Origin: Amphiura filiformis
Lineage: Eukaryota; Echinodermata; Ophiuroidea; Amphilepidida; Amphiuridae
Assembly (NCBI RefSeq): GCF_039555335.1
Contig: NC_092646.1
Location: 30,953,680-31,017,679, forward strand
DNA length: 64,000 nucleotides
Direction of reading: 5' to 3'
Below are positions 55,399 through 64,000 of the stretch, piece by piece. The notes beneath the pieces are model-generated. The model was not told the DNA's origin. It made no database searches and was given only the letters and a program-made list of their open reading frames with translations. Positions within the stretch are counted from its first letter, which is position 1, and every line of letters starts with the position of its first letter. Made by a program: the position numbers and the translations under genes.

Positions 55399-55790
55399 CT
55401 TGGCATCTTATCGGATTCATCTTCCGACTCCAAAGCTTCTGCTTGCTCTTCATCCACCTGTACTCTCTTGTGCACTCTCTTCCTCCTGATGGAGACAGAC
55501 TTCAGGGTCAATTTAGGAGGTGACTGCGATGGGGACTGGGGTTTTCCCAATGGTGTCACAGGGGATAGAGTAGGCATATCCAGTCTGGGATCCAGTGTTA
55601 GCGGTTGAAGCATTATCTGCAATTTTTTCAATGTATTACAGGTGATGGAATAGGCATATTAGGAGTCGATGGTGCAGGTGCATTCCGTGGACGTTTAGCC
55701 GGTGTTATCGGTCGAGGCATTGTTCTCTTCAGTTGACCTTGACTGTTATCATGATGTTGATGCATCGGTCTTTTCAGTGGAGCTTGACTA
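55399..55790 (-). pseudogene. Pro/Ser/Lys-rich exon, copy 2 (frameshifted)
   Basis: Acceptor ATGATAG at 55791 and donor AAG/GTTTGG at 55398 are both kept. The exon reads SQAPLKRPMHQHHDNSQGQL and PITPAKRPRNAPAPSTPN, then meets TGA at 55628-55630. One base is missing after 55633 compared with copy 1 (copy 1 'aaatggtatt', here 'caatgtatt'). Downstream the other frame continues the homologous KKLQIMLQPLTLD to DESDK. Length 392 is one base short of keeping frame. With no upstream exons found for this copy, it is probably not translated from its old start. Confidence 0.65.
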
Positions 55791-55822
55791 CTATCATAGT
55801 AAAAATAAAATGTAAATACATA

Positions 55823-56483
55823 TTAAGGGATCTAAAATGAGCGTTTATGGCGTTTCGACAGTTTTTTGTGGGACATGAGAGCACCTCAGACCTATCGAAT
55901 TGCATTCTGAATACGAAGCATGTCTTTCTGATATCAAATAATTTTCATTTTTGAAAATCACAATATAATACAAATTTTATGACAAATTATAAAAATTAGA
56001 TATTTTTCAAATTTTTGAAATATAACAGTCCTCGAAGTAATTATATAAATCTAATGATATATTTTAAAGTGTATGTAGCAGGGAGGAAAAGCCGACGGTC
56101 AATTGAAAATTTTGACCTTTCATATTGAAGATATAGATTTTTTCCCAAAAGACCTATTTTTTTTGGTGTTTTGGAAAAAAAATCCATATCTTCAATACGA
56201 AAGGTCAACATTTTCAATTGATCGTCGGCATTTCATCCCACCTACATACACGCTAAGTATAAATCATTAGATTTATAAAGTTTACTTCGAGTACTGTTAA
56301 ATATCAAAAATATCAATTTTTAATGATTTGCCATAAAATGTGTATTAAAATGCGAATTTCAAAAACCAAAATTATTTGATATCAGAATGACATTCTTCGT
56401 ATTCAAAATGCAATTCGATATGTCTGATGTGCTCTAATGTCCCAAAATAAATACTGTCCAAACGTTCATACCCCAGCCCTTAA
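55823..56483. mobile_element. TTAA foldback element, copy-2 specific
   Basis: TTAAGGGATCTAAAATGAGC opens at 55823, and the right end carries the inverse, closing at TTAA (56480-56483). Long arms share 'caattgcat', 'tgatatcaaataatttt' and 'aaaggtcaa'. Copy 1 lacks it (about 18260). Confidence 0.75.
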
Positions 56484-56508
56484 GTTACTTTCAGTGGAGA
56501 AAAAAAAA

Positions 56509-56871
56509 ATGCCTTATTTGTTAGAATAATAGTTATCAAGCACGAATCGCGTGGTTTTATTTAAAACAATTCATATTGACCATCAAAACGAATAAAAACA
56601 GTCGGATCTCAACACGCGATATTCAAAATTCCCGCACCGAAATTGTTTAAGTGCAATGACGTAATGGTTATTTGTGCTCAATTGTCGTTAGCCTTCATTG
56701 TATTACTGGGACGTCATTGCACTCGACAATTTCAGCGCCCGGGAATTTTGAATATCGCGTGTTGAGAGACTGACGTTTTTATTCGTTTTTATGGTCACTA
56801 TGAGTTTGTTTGAAGTAAAACCACATGATTTGTGCGTAATAATTATTTTTCTTACATATAAGGCATAATGT
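56509..56871. mobile_element. Foldback element, copy-2 specific
   Basis: ATGCCTTATTTGTTAGAATA and the inverse near 56850-56871 form the ends. The inner arms include 'aatattgcgcgttgaga'-like segments around 56615 and 56748 ('gatattcaaaattcccg' / 'cgggaattttgaatatc'). Confidence 0.65.
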
Positions 56872-56954
56872 TGTGATGGCTTTAAAAAAGTATTAGGGGG
56901 AACTTATCAGTTGTGAACCCTAAATTTATTTATACCTGTCTGTTTGTAGTGAAC

Positions 56955-57075
56955 AAGACCTCACCTCATAGATGCATTTAATACCAAGTCTTTGCCATTA
57001 TATACTTTCATACTTTAGACCAATAATTTAGCAGTTATGAAGTTTCCATATGCAGGGTTAAGTCCAACCTTAATT
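56955..57075. mobile_element. Half copy of the GGTTGGTCTGAACCC foldback
   Basis: Matches the right arm of 33008-33559 ('accaagtctttgccatt', 'actttagaccaa', 'ccaaccttaa'). Confidence 0.5.
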
Positions 57076-57406
57076 GATTTAGGAATTCCCTGCATGTCAA
57101 AAAAAAAAAGAGTTTTGGTGATATTTATTATTATTTTGGAACAAAAAGTGCCACCTTTTGCTATCCACTAATAAACATGAAGATAAATTTCTCTAGTGTT
57201 TATTGCAATGTGAAGGAAATTTTTTAGCATGTTCCAGTGAAATGTTCTAAAATAATTACTTATCAAATAATTTGCTCAAAAAACTTGAAAAATGTCCCAT
57301 TTCCCATTGAAAATTGAACACATCCAACTTTCTAAGTAAAAAGTGCCACTTTTCCCAAAACTCAAAGGATTTATAATTTATGTTCTTTGAAAGTAGATAT
57401 ATATCC
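57076..57406. other. Unassigned stretch
   Basis: A/T-rich with poly(A) at 57100. No gene. Confidence 0.4.
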
Positions 57407-58446
57407 AGTCGCGGATCCAGGATTTTTGAAAAGGAGAGGCACAAAAGGAGAATCATCAGTGCGGTAGCGCCGCACCTCGCGCTTGGGCAATGCAGGGGCG
57501 TGTCTGGGGGGATATGCCCCCTCAGGGCCGTTCCTAGGGATTTTGCCGCCCTAGGCAAAGCCTACCCTGCCGCCTACCAAAGCATACCCAAAAAGTGTTA
57601 AGAGGGCCTGGTAAGGGGGGTTACCCCCTTTACTGCCCTCGACCGTTTTCCTAAGTGGCGTAGATTTCTTTTTGATATTGGGGGGATGGGGTTGGAAAAA
57701 ATATCTTGTAGTGAATTCAGCACCTTTTGGCGACATATTAAGTTTATGGTACAAATGCGCGCAAAGCGCATGAAAAATGTTGCCATTTTAAACTAAACGG
57801 TTGAAATTTATGCATATGACCCATTCCATGTCAACTCCAGGGATGTGCACCGCAGCACCTCTTCAATTTTTTTCTTTTTCTGTGTGGTGGTAGATATTGA
57901 TGAGAAAGTAAAATTCTGAAAATTTGAGCTTCATTCTCCATTTCGTTTTCCCGTGGCATCAATTTGAAATTTAGGGGGGTCAGCGTAAAAAATGTGTCGC
58001 AACGCGAAAGACGACGTTTGGAGGTCCATAAATGTATAAAGGGAACCCTTTACAACTTTGAAAAGTATGTATCCTGGGGTACTTTTTTGTGTAGAATTCA
58101 AATCTGCTATCAGAAAACTTGTAACTCCTTTACGTTAAAAGATATAGGGCCCTCAAAAGGCAACCTCGTCCAACCAGGATCAACTTCGGGGGGGGGCCAG
58201 AACTCCAAAAGTAAAAATAATTTTATTGTCCATTTTTTTGCCAGTCAGAGCCCTTTGGTAGGACATTACTCTTATCCAATATTGAGCATATTAGAATACA
58301 TTTACCTGAGATATTACCCATGCAAAACCACTTTTTTTACTTTTTGTACCCCCCGGAAAACCAATGTCAGACAATTTTCCCCACCATCAATTTCAGTTAT
58401 GTTGAAGATATGTTCTTGGACAACATTTCTGAGAGATATTGGCTTA

Positions 58447-58590
58447 GGGTCTTGATGAGCTTCAACACATTAGTTAGGTTTGCCTTCTCCATAGAGTTGT
58501 ACATTAAATCATTATACATGCGAAATCAAAAATGTGTACAACTCTATGGAGTAGGCAAACCTAACTAATGTGTTGAAGCCATCAAGACCC
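58447..58590. repeat. Hairpin with about 56-bp arms
   Basis: 58447-58503 and 58535-58590 are inverted copies with one or two mismatches. They share CTAACTAATGTGTTGAAG and its inverse, around a 31-base loop. Confidence 0.85.
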
Positions 58591-58607
58591 CATATGGAAT
58601 AAATTTG

Positions 58608-58893
58608 CATTTTTCTCAAATATTATAGCGCATTTGTGACAAGTAAGATATGTACTGCACTGGAAATTTTATTTCAGCACAGACAAAAGTTGTGGAGTTA
58701 CAGTCAAAAATGAGGGAAAACCAATATTTGATTAATAAATCAATAACTATTTGCCTTGAGTGCTGAATTTTCAGTGCAGTAGTTGTAGTCCTTGCCCCTA
58801 TATACATATCTTACTTGTCACCAATACGCTATAATTTTTTTTTTTTTTCAAAAATAGGCACAAAATTGACCAGGGGTGTAGTACCCCCCTTAA
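58608..58893. mobile_element. TTAA-family element (GGGGTACTACACCCC), copy 2
   Basis: Shares 'tgcatttttctcaaa.attatagc', 'gtgacaagtaagatatgta' and 'gtagttgtagtccttgcccc' with 39144-39947. The right end is GTAGTACCCCCCTTAA. The left TTAA is not preserved. Confidence 0.6.
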
Positions 58894-58974
58894 TTTGTCA
58901 GAAACCCACATACAGTCGTCAACATGGGGGGATAATTGTATGGACCACCCCCATCCTCCCAGGATCTACGCCAA

Positions 58975-59350
58975 TGATTTTACTTCTTTTCTGTATTTTT
59001 CTCCCACTTTTTGTTCTTCTTCAGCACTTCGTGTTTTCTGCTTCTTTTCTCCTCTCTTCTATTCTTCCTTCTATTTTGATTTATTCCTTCTGTTTTTTCA
59101 CCGCCCATTTTCATCTTCCTTTTTTCCACCCATTTCTTCTTTCTTTTTCTCCGCCCCATTTATTCTTTCTTTTTCTCCGCCCGTGTCTTCTTTCCTTTTC
59201 TATGCCCCATTTCTTTTCTTTTTCTCACGTCCCCTTTTCCGCCCTGTATTCTGTTTCTCTTTTCGCCCCTTTTTATTTTCCTCCTATTTTTTCTTTTTAT
59301 CCGCCCTCATTTTTTGTCCCGTTTTTTCTTTTTTCGCCCTTTTTTGCGCC
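58975..59350. repeat. C/T-rich imperfect minisatellite
   Basis: Repeats near 30 bp of the type 'cttctttctttttctccgccccatt'. They create Phe/Ser/Leu-rich frames that look like membrane proteins but are not genes. Confidence 0.8.
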
Positions 59351-59644
59351 CCTCTGCGTTTGCTGCCCTAGGCGACCGCCTTACTTGGCCTAATGGTCGG
59401 AACGGCCCTGTGCCCCCTGAGTAGTGAGAAACTTTTGCAAAATGAATCCATTTGCTGGACCATTTTGGCACTATATTAAATGTGTACAATTTTTATTTGA
59501 TACTGAAGCCGAAAATTTGTGAAATGATGGCCCAATTGAAGTCATTTGTGGACAACTTTTCACTATTATTGCATAAAATATTGCTTTAAAGGCTGCTCCA
59601 AATATCTGGAAAACACATTAATTTGGGAGCTGTGCAAAGTTTGG

Positions 59645-59870
59645 TGGTATAAGCCGTGTTCAGACGGGCTTAGGGGTAAGTTCGTGTTAAGCTAACACAA
59701 AGCTACCTCTGAGGTAGCTTTGTGTTAACACCCGTCTGAACAAGTATCGTGTTAACTACCTCGAAGCTTAACACGGAAGATTTACCACAGAGAAATCTCT
59801 GTGGTAGCGCGCTAACACGAAGCGATCGTTCCGTGTGAGCGCCCGTATGAACAAGATTCCGGGGTAAGCT
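59645..59870. repeat. Multi-hairpin GTGTTCAGACGGG element
   Basis: GTGTTCAGACGGG at 59657 pairs with CCCGTCTGAAC at 59731. A perfect 16-bp hairpin (AACACAAAGCTACCTC, 59694-59709, with 59711-59726) and another (ACCACAGAGA / TCTCTGTGGT, about 59783-59805) lie within. Related motifs occur at 61675-61815 and 62805-63550. Confidence 0.6.
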
Positions 59871-60185
59871 TGACCTTTATGGATACAACACTTACAATTT
59901 CGCAGTATTTTAAATTTCTTTAGCAATATATTCTCTGTTTCTCACCGAGAATGAACATGATGAAAGAAGCACCGCAAAAACAAAAACAAAAAACAACAAC
60001 AACAACAAAAAAAACCCCAAAAAACATTGAACTTGTCAAAAGAAGAAACGGAAGAGCTGATAAGTGTCTTGAAAGACAAAGACATTGATTGGAGAAGAAA
60101 ATAACAGCTAACAAGAATTTGTCTTTAAAAAGACAAGTTCACGGATCAGGTGTATAGTAGGCCTACTTTGAGCTACTTTGGTCTA

Positions 60186-60620
60186 ACATTTGTGACCCGT
60201 TACAGCAAAAGGTACCTTAAGTCGGGAGCTACATATGCCTTATTTTGCTAGTATCAAATGCATTCTAAACCAATCATTAATCCTATTGTTGTAGAGGATA
60301 ATAAGCTTGTACCTGTCTATTATGGTCTCAGATAGAACTGTTTGTTATACAGCTCTAGTCTTTATTTGATATGGCTAATCCCTGTTCAAGTGGCGTGAGT
60401 GGTGGGTTACAAAAGCATTGTATTGTACTTGTATAGGTATGTAGCCACCCACTAACAATGAGAGGACATTCCTGAACCTCGTTGACTTGTAGATGATTTG
60501 AAATGACCGCCACTTCAGATTGTCATTATTGTTTGATATTTTCTGCCAACATTGGGGAAAAAGAGACACTTGTAGCAGCCGACATAATGTACCTTTCGCT
60601 GTAACGGGTTACATTTAATA
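60186..60620. mobile_element. MITE with TGTGACCCGTTACAGC TIRs
   Basis: The left end is TGTGACCCGTTACAGCAAAA with GGTACCTTAAGTCGG, and the right end is the complement (CCGACATAATGTACCTTTCG, then CTGTAACGGGTTACA). About 35-bp TIRs, no coding interior. Confidence 0.65.
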
Positions 60621-61674
60621 TTCATATCTAACCTACTCTGCACTTATTCGACAATAAATAAGTGATATGAGGCTTAATAATGATACCTGCGTCTTGACTC
60701 TGGAAAACAATTTTTTTAACCAGAAAAATATGAGGTCTTTGGATGACAGAACATGTGCTGGTAATGTGGTCTTTGGGTGACAGTGATGGTGAAAAGGGGG
60801 GTCTTAATAGCCCTACATTGTACATACGCGTTACCTCGAAAGTGGGAGTGCCCCTCCCTCCGGATTTCAGCACACCACATCAAAGCTCCCATTGAGCGCC
60901 CCATTCCTTTTTTCAAGAAGAAAATTGTATGCAAGATGCATGCCTTATTACTAAACAAAGTACTAGTACCCTGGGCGAATTACACAGCTATTTTGGTCTT
61001 GCTATATTTTGTCAAGGATATGTGTCTCATATATAGCCCTGCTTTTATGAACACCAATTATTATTTTGTAACAGAAAATATATTATACAGGTTTATACAA
61101 ACATTGCTGGGTTATTACAAGAGTCAATAAACATTCAATTAACTAGATAATGGACTTAGTTTTGTGCAATGTAATTATATTGAACTTTTTCTGAAGTAAA
61201 TCGCCTGCTGCATGGTTTTCTATACATAGATGGGTAAATCACAAAATAAACATTGCTGACCATGACCTGTCTAGTTTTGATTAACCAATCAGTTATGTGT
61301 ATTGTCAGCATGTGATGGCTATAAGCCAATTGCAAACATGTTTATAAAAAAGGGTAAACATTTCCTACACGAGAGCAGTCTCTTTGAGGGGTTTAAGGGC
61401 TGATAGTCCTTGTCATGTGGGGCAAGATTAGATAAATGCATACAAACTAGGGTATGAGATATTAGGAATTATTTCCTAGTCTGTTAACCACAGGGTTGGT
61501 GGGCTATATAGCTATTCAAGACACAGGATATGTATTAAAGGGATAAACTGTGCATATGAGATGTGGGTGCAAGTGGCATTATTTCACTGCCGTGAAAAAA
61601 ACACGTAAAAAAAACAGTATAGCAAACGGTCCTATAATTTCAGGAAATTCCTATATTTACCACAAAGCAAAGAC
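60621..61674. other. Unassigned stretch
   Basis: The open frame at 60777-61130 (117 residues) has no splice, homology or composition support. No element ends recognised. Confidence 0.4.
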
Positions 61675-62624
61675 CGAGCCGTGCAGCTAACACGGAGTGC
61701 TTAGAGTTAAAGACCACGAGGAAGGACCGTGTGGACAAGTATCCGTGTTAAGTCATGACCTTGCACTACCTCCATATTATGGTAACACAGAGGTAAGCTC
61801 CCGTGTGATCATGCCTATAGAGATGAACATTGACTTGATTATATTTTAAGCCTACTTAATTGGGTTGCCCTTGAAAGTTTGCCTGGTCAACTGGATAAAG
61901 TATGGAGTGCCCAAACCAGAAGCCCGGGACCAGAAGCGGAAAGGTCAACTTCTTTTAAGAAATGCATATACACAAGGGGTGTCTGAGGGGGGAAGTGAGA
62001 AACCTTTGCAAAAGAAAGACCTAATTGAAGTCATTTGCTGGACAATTTTGGCACTATTATTGTGTACAATTTTTATTTGAAAAGTCAAAAATTGGAAGTT
62101 ATTCGTGCGGCAGGTTCATTTTGCATACCTGCATACTGCATATTTTTAGAGTTTCTTAGTGGCGAGTATAAGCTACCTTATTGGGAGTGCATGCTTTGGT
62201 AATGTTGGCGTGAATTTTTGGTGGAGTACATGGAGCGAGGTGAATGGGCGTGTGTGTCGCTGGATACGCACTTTCGTTACATTTCTGGACATTTGACTTT
62301 TTTGCTAGGTTAATGAGTATCGTTTAGCTCATTAAAAAAACAACCACAAGAACCCAAGCTACTAGTATATAGATGCAGTGTCACCTTAAAGCACACTAAC
62401 AGTTTCACTGATGCCCCCAAGGCTATACATTAATCTTTATCCAAACCAAACAGTTTTATACATGTGTATGGTTTATCTCTAGAATAATTATTATACCAGA
62501 AATCAGTGATGGCCACATACATTTTATAAATTGTTTCTTGTGCCAGATTAGCTTTATTAGGCCTATGTGCCCAGACCAATGGTATGTGGTTATACATGTA
62601 GGGTGGTAGCATTCACGTATTAGG
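61675..62624. other. Repeat fragments
   Basis: 61675-61815 resembles the 59645 multi-hairpin element ('gctaacacgga', 'ccgtgtggacaagtatccgtgtta'). 61975-62095 matches the 'cattttggcactatt' repeat at 41105 and 59435. The rest is unassigned. Confidence 0.45.
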
Positions 62625-62750
62625 GGATGTGTAATAAATATGAGCCGTGGGAGGGTAAAATTTTGACACACATTCATGGGGCGCCTTTTATTAAATAAAA
62701 CAGTCTAAAAGGCTTTAAAACAGTGCGGAAAGGCTTAAACAGGAAGCCCC
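62625..62750. mobile_element. Truncated relative of the 21302 element
   Basis: 'gtgtaataaatatgagcc.tgg.gggtaaaatt', then 'ccttttattaaataaaacagtctaaaa', matches 21310-21480. The right end is absent. Confidence 0.5.
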
Positions 62751-62804
62751 GCTTGGTCAGTTCTCCACAGAAGAACTAACAATACACCTGTTACTTTGAT
62801 GACA

Positions 62805-63550
62805 GAAGCCATGTTCAGACGGTCATAGGATCCTCGAGGATCGGCGTGCTCGAGGATTGCGATCCCTAAGTCAATCCCCGAGTGCGTGTCCACACGACTC
62901 CGTCGTGGCCTGTAATCCTCGAGTTTCGCAATTCCTGATGACGTCAGTTCGAGAATTACAACTGAAAGCTGAATGTGACCTCTGCAGTATCACGCGAAAT
63001 TGAACATGTTTTTACCGTGTATAAATAAAGCTATTTAATATTATAACTCGGCAGAACGTAAACAAACCATACCACCAAATCAAAAGGCACCAATTACTGC
63101 GATTGCGATGTCACGATCTATGAAGAGCATTTTGCTCTTGTTTGTACTTAATTCATGATGGGGGGATGATTGAAAGTGCCAAGTGGTCATGATGTTCTAG
63201 ATTTGGCATCAACACTGGGAGAAGAGAGTTGTTGAGAAAGAAGAGGCAGAATGAGCGACAATTGCCATATTTAATGTACATCTATCGTAGTGCAATGGAA
63301 CTCCACCATGCACAGGTCAAGCTCAGTGCTCGAGGATCGCAAAATCTATCGTTCACACGGCAGTAGAGCTCGAGCACCACTCGGGGAAGTTGTGAAATCC
63401 TCTAAATTTCTAGGGGATAAATTCGAGGATAAATTTGGGGAAAAACTCGAGGACTGGAATCCTCGAAAGCGTTCAGACGGCAGATCCCCGAGTCTGTGCT
63501 CGAGCAACGCGGTGCTCGAGGAAATATCCCTCCGTGTGGACAGGACTAGA
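62805..63550. repeat. CTCGAG-rich inverted element
   Basis: TTCAGACGG near 62814 and CGTTCAGACGG at 63470, with many CCTCGAG and CTCGAGGA motifs (62832-62930 and 63330-63520). It includes 'gtgtccacacgac' and the partner 'ccgtgtggacag' near the right end. A 96-residue open frame at 63290 spans these motifs and is not a gene. Confidence 0.55.
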
Positions 63551-64000
63551 CAGAACAGAATTTACATGGATAAATTTTAACCTTGATTAATTCCCCAAGG
63601 AACTTGAACCAAAAGTAGGGTTTAATTTTCTGTGCTCACAACACAATCTAGATTTAAGCTTTGCAAGCTACACCTCAAAAATCTGGATTTCAGGTATGTC
63701 CCATCATTCAGTGTGACATTTCATAGTACTACAGGGGCATACCATCCAAAGATAGGCATTATGGGATATTATGTCCCTATTGACATAAAAGTAACATCTG
63801 TGCATAAACATGCTTTTGTCAGGAGGCAAGGTCCTTTGTAACATTTCACACCTCAGACAGCAGTAACCTCTAAATGAAATATTTAAGGTGATGCTGAATC
63901 ATTTTAGATTTTTTCCAAATTAATAGGCTACCATTAATTAACATCTTCTTCACCAGTGTGGTAGTGGTGTGGGTGTGTGTGTGAGTGTAGGGGTGACCCA
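63551..64000. other. Unassigned end of window
   Basis: No gene. A GT-rich microsatellite ('gtgtgggtgtgtgtgtgag') runs from about 63957 to the window edge. Confidence 0.5.

Larger units (their letters stand above)
51110..56955 (-). repeat. Segmental duplication, copy 2
   Basis: Matches 11920-18434 in the same orientation. It carries three exons and lacks the five upstream exons. At least four insertions are found only here: 52309-52784, 55105-55328, 55823-56483 and 56509-56871. The 15.21-17.43 kb stretch of copy 1 has no equivalent. Confidence 0.85.
57515..59418. mobile_element. 1.9-kb hAT element with 8-bp TSD
   Basis: The element 57523-59410 opens CAGGGCCGTTCCTAGGG and closes GTCGGAACGGCCCTG. 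Inner partners CCGCCCTAGGC / GCCCTAGGCG follow. TGCCCCCT is perfectly duplicated at 57515-57522 and 59411-59418. No transposase. The interior hosts a hairpin, a TTAA-family copy and a C/T-rich run. Confidence 0.85.
57407..59600. mobile_element. Outer GC-ended transposon fragment split by a hAT insertion
   Basis: 57407-57522 (from CAGTCGCGGATCCAGG) and 59419-59600 form one repeat of the type seen at 41105 and 61965 ('gaaacttttgcaaaatga'), interrupted by the hAT element. Confidence 0.5.

Noticed and set aside
58815-59393. A 192-residue Phe/Ser/Leu-rich open frame that looks like a membrane protein
   Set aside because: It is a translation of a C/T-rich minisatellite inside a hAT element; the overlapping frame is equally long and equally biased.
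60777-61130. 117-residue plus-strand open frame
   Set aside because: No homology, splice sites or coding composition; the sequence is A/T-rich with mixed residues typical of chance frames.
1-64000. CRISPR array, prokaryotic operon or integrated virus
   Set aside because: No spaced identical short repeats with unique spacers, no dense same-strand coding, and no reverse transcriptase, capsid or integrase frame was seen.

Overview
This window looks like nuclear DNA from an invertebrate animal. It has spliced exons with canonical donors and acceptors, long introns, tRNA-derived SINE-like pieces, a Helitron and very dense non-autonomous DNA transposons. The octamer TAGGCCTA is strongly over-represented (22 copies counted by eye). 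My impression from the repeat style is a marine deuterostome, perhaps an echinoderm, but that is recognition from memory and nothing in the window proves it. I see no bacterial, organellar or viral gene set and no rRNA gene.

The only substantial gene is on the minus strand. Eight exons can be chained with matching splice phases from about 28.87 kb down to 11.89 kb. In translation order they encode a short N-terminal piece, a Cys-containing basic exon, an acidic Ser/Glu exon, a 97-residue exon, a short Pro/Glu linker, a Pro/Ser/Lys-rich exon with basic patches, a long exon with three SUMO-type motifs followed by coiled coil, and a terminal coiled-coil exon. The composition suggests a nuclear scaffold or regulatory protein. 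I do not recognise the family, and the 5' end was not found.

The last three exons and their introns (about 11.92-18.43 kb) occur again in the same orientation at 51.11-56.96 kb. The two copies carry different single-base lesions. Copy 1 is shifted in the coiled-coil exon, and copy 2 is shifted in the Pro-rich exon and also lacks all upstream exons. Each copy is intact where the other is broken. Several transposons sit in only one copy and were therefore inserted after the duplication.

A separate first-exon-like segment (ATG, 47 complete codons, splice donor) lies on the plus strand at 20.27 kb, inside a large intron of the minus-strand gene.

Most of the rest is mobile DNA, often nested two or three deep. 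The clearest elements, with target-site duplications (TSDs) read directly, are: hAT-type elements with 8-bp TSDs at 0.49, 25.6, 25.7, 55.1 and 57.5 kb; two 480-bp twins with 5-bp TSDs at 35.3 and 44.1 kb; Harbinger-type MITEs with TTA/TAA TSDs at 12.4, 21.3, 37.0 and 51.6 kb; many families bounded by TTAA; TA-flanked Tc1/mariner-like elements, one with a transposase relic at 2.7 kb; and a Helitron at 10.55-11.50 kb. Two oppositely oriented tandem arrays at 27.5 and 30.5 kb repeat a unit that contains perfect AGGTCAAAGGTCA (DR1) nuclear-receptor-type sites. A 520-bp array at 37.7 kb repeats a CACTGCGCTAGTCCG motif in both orientations.
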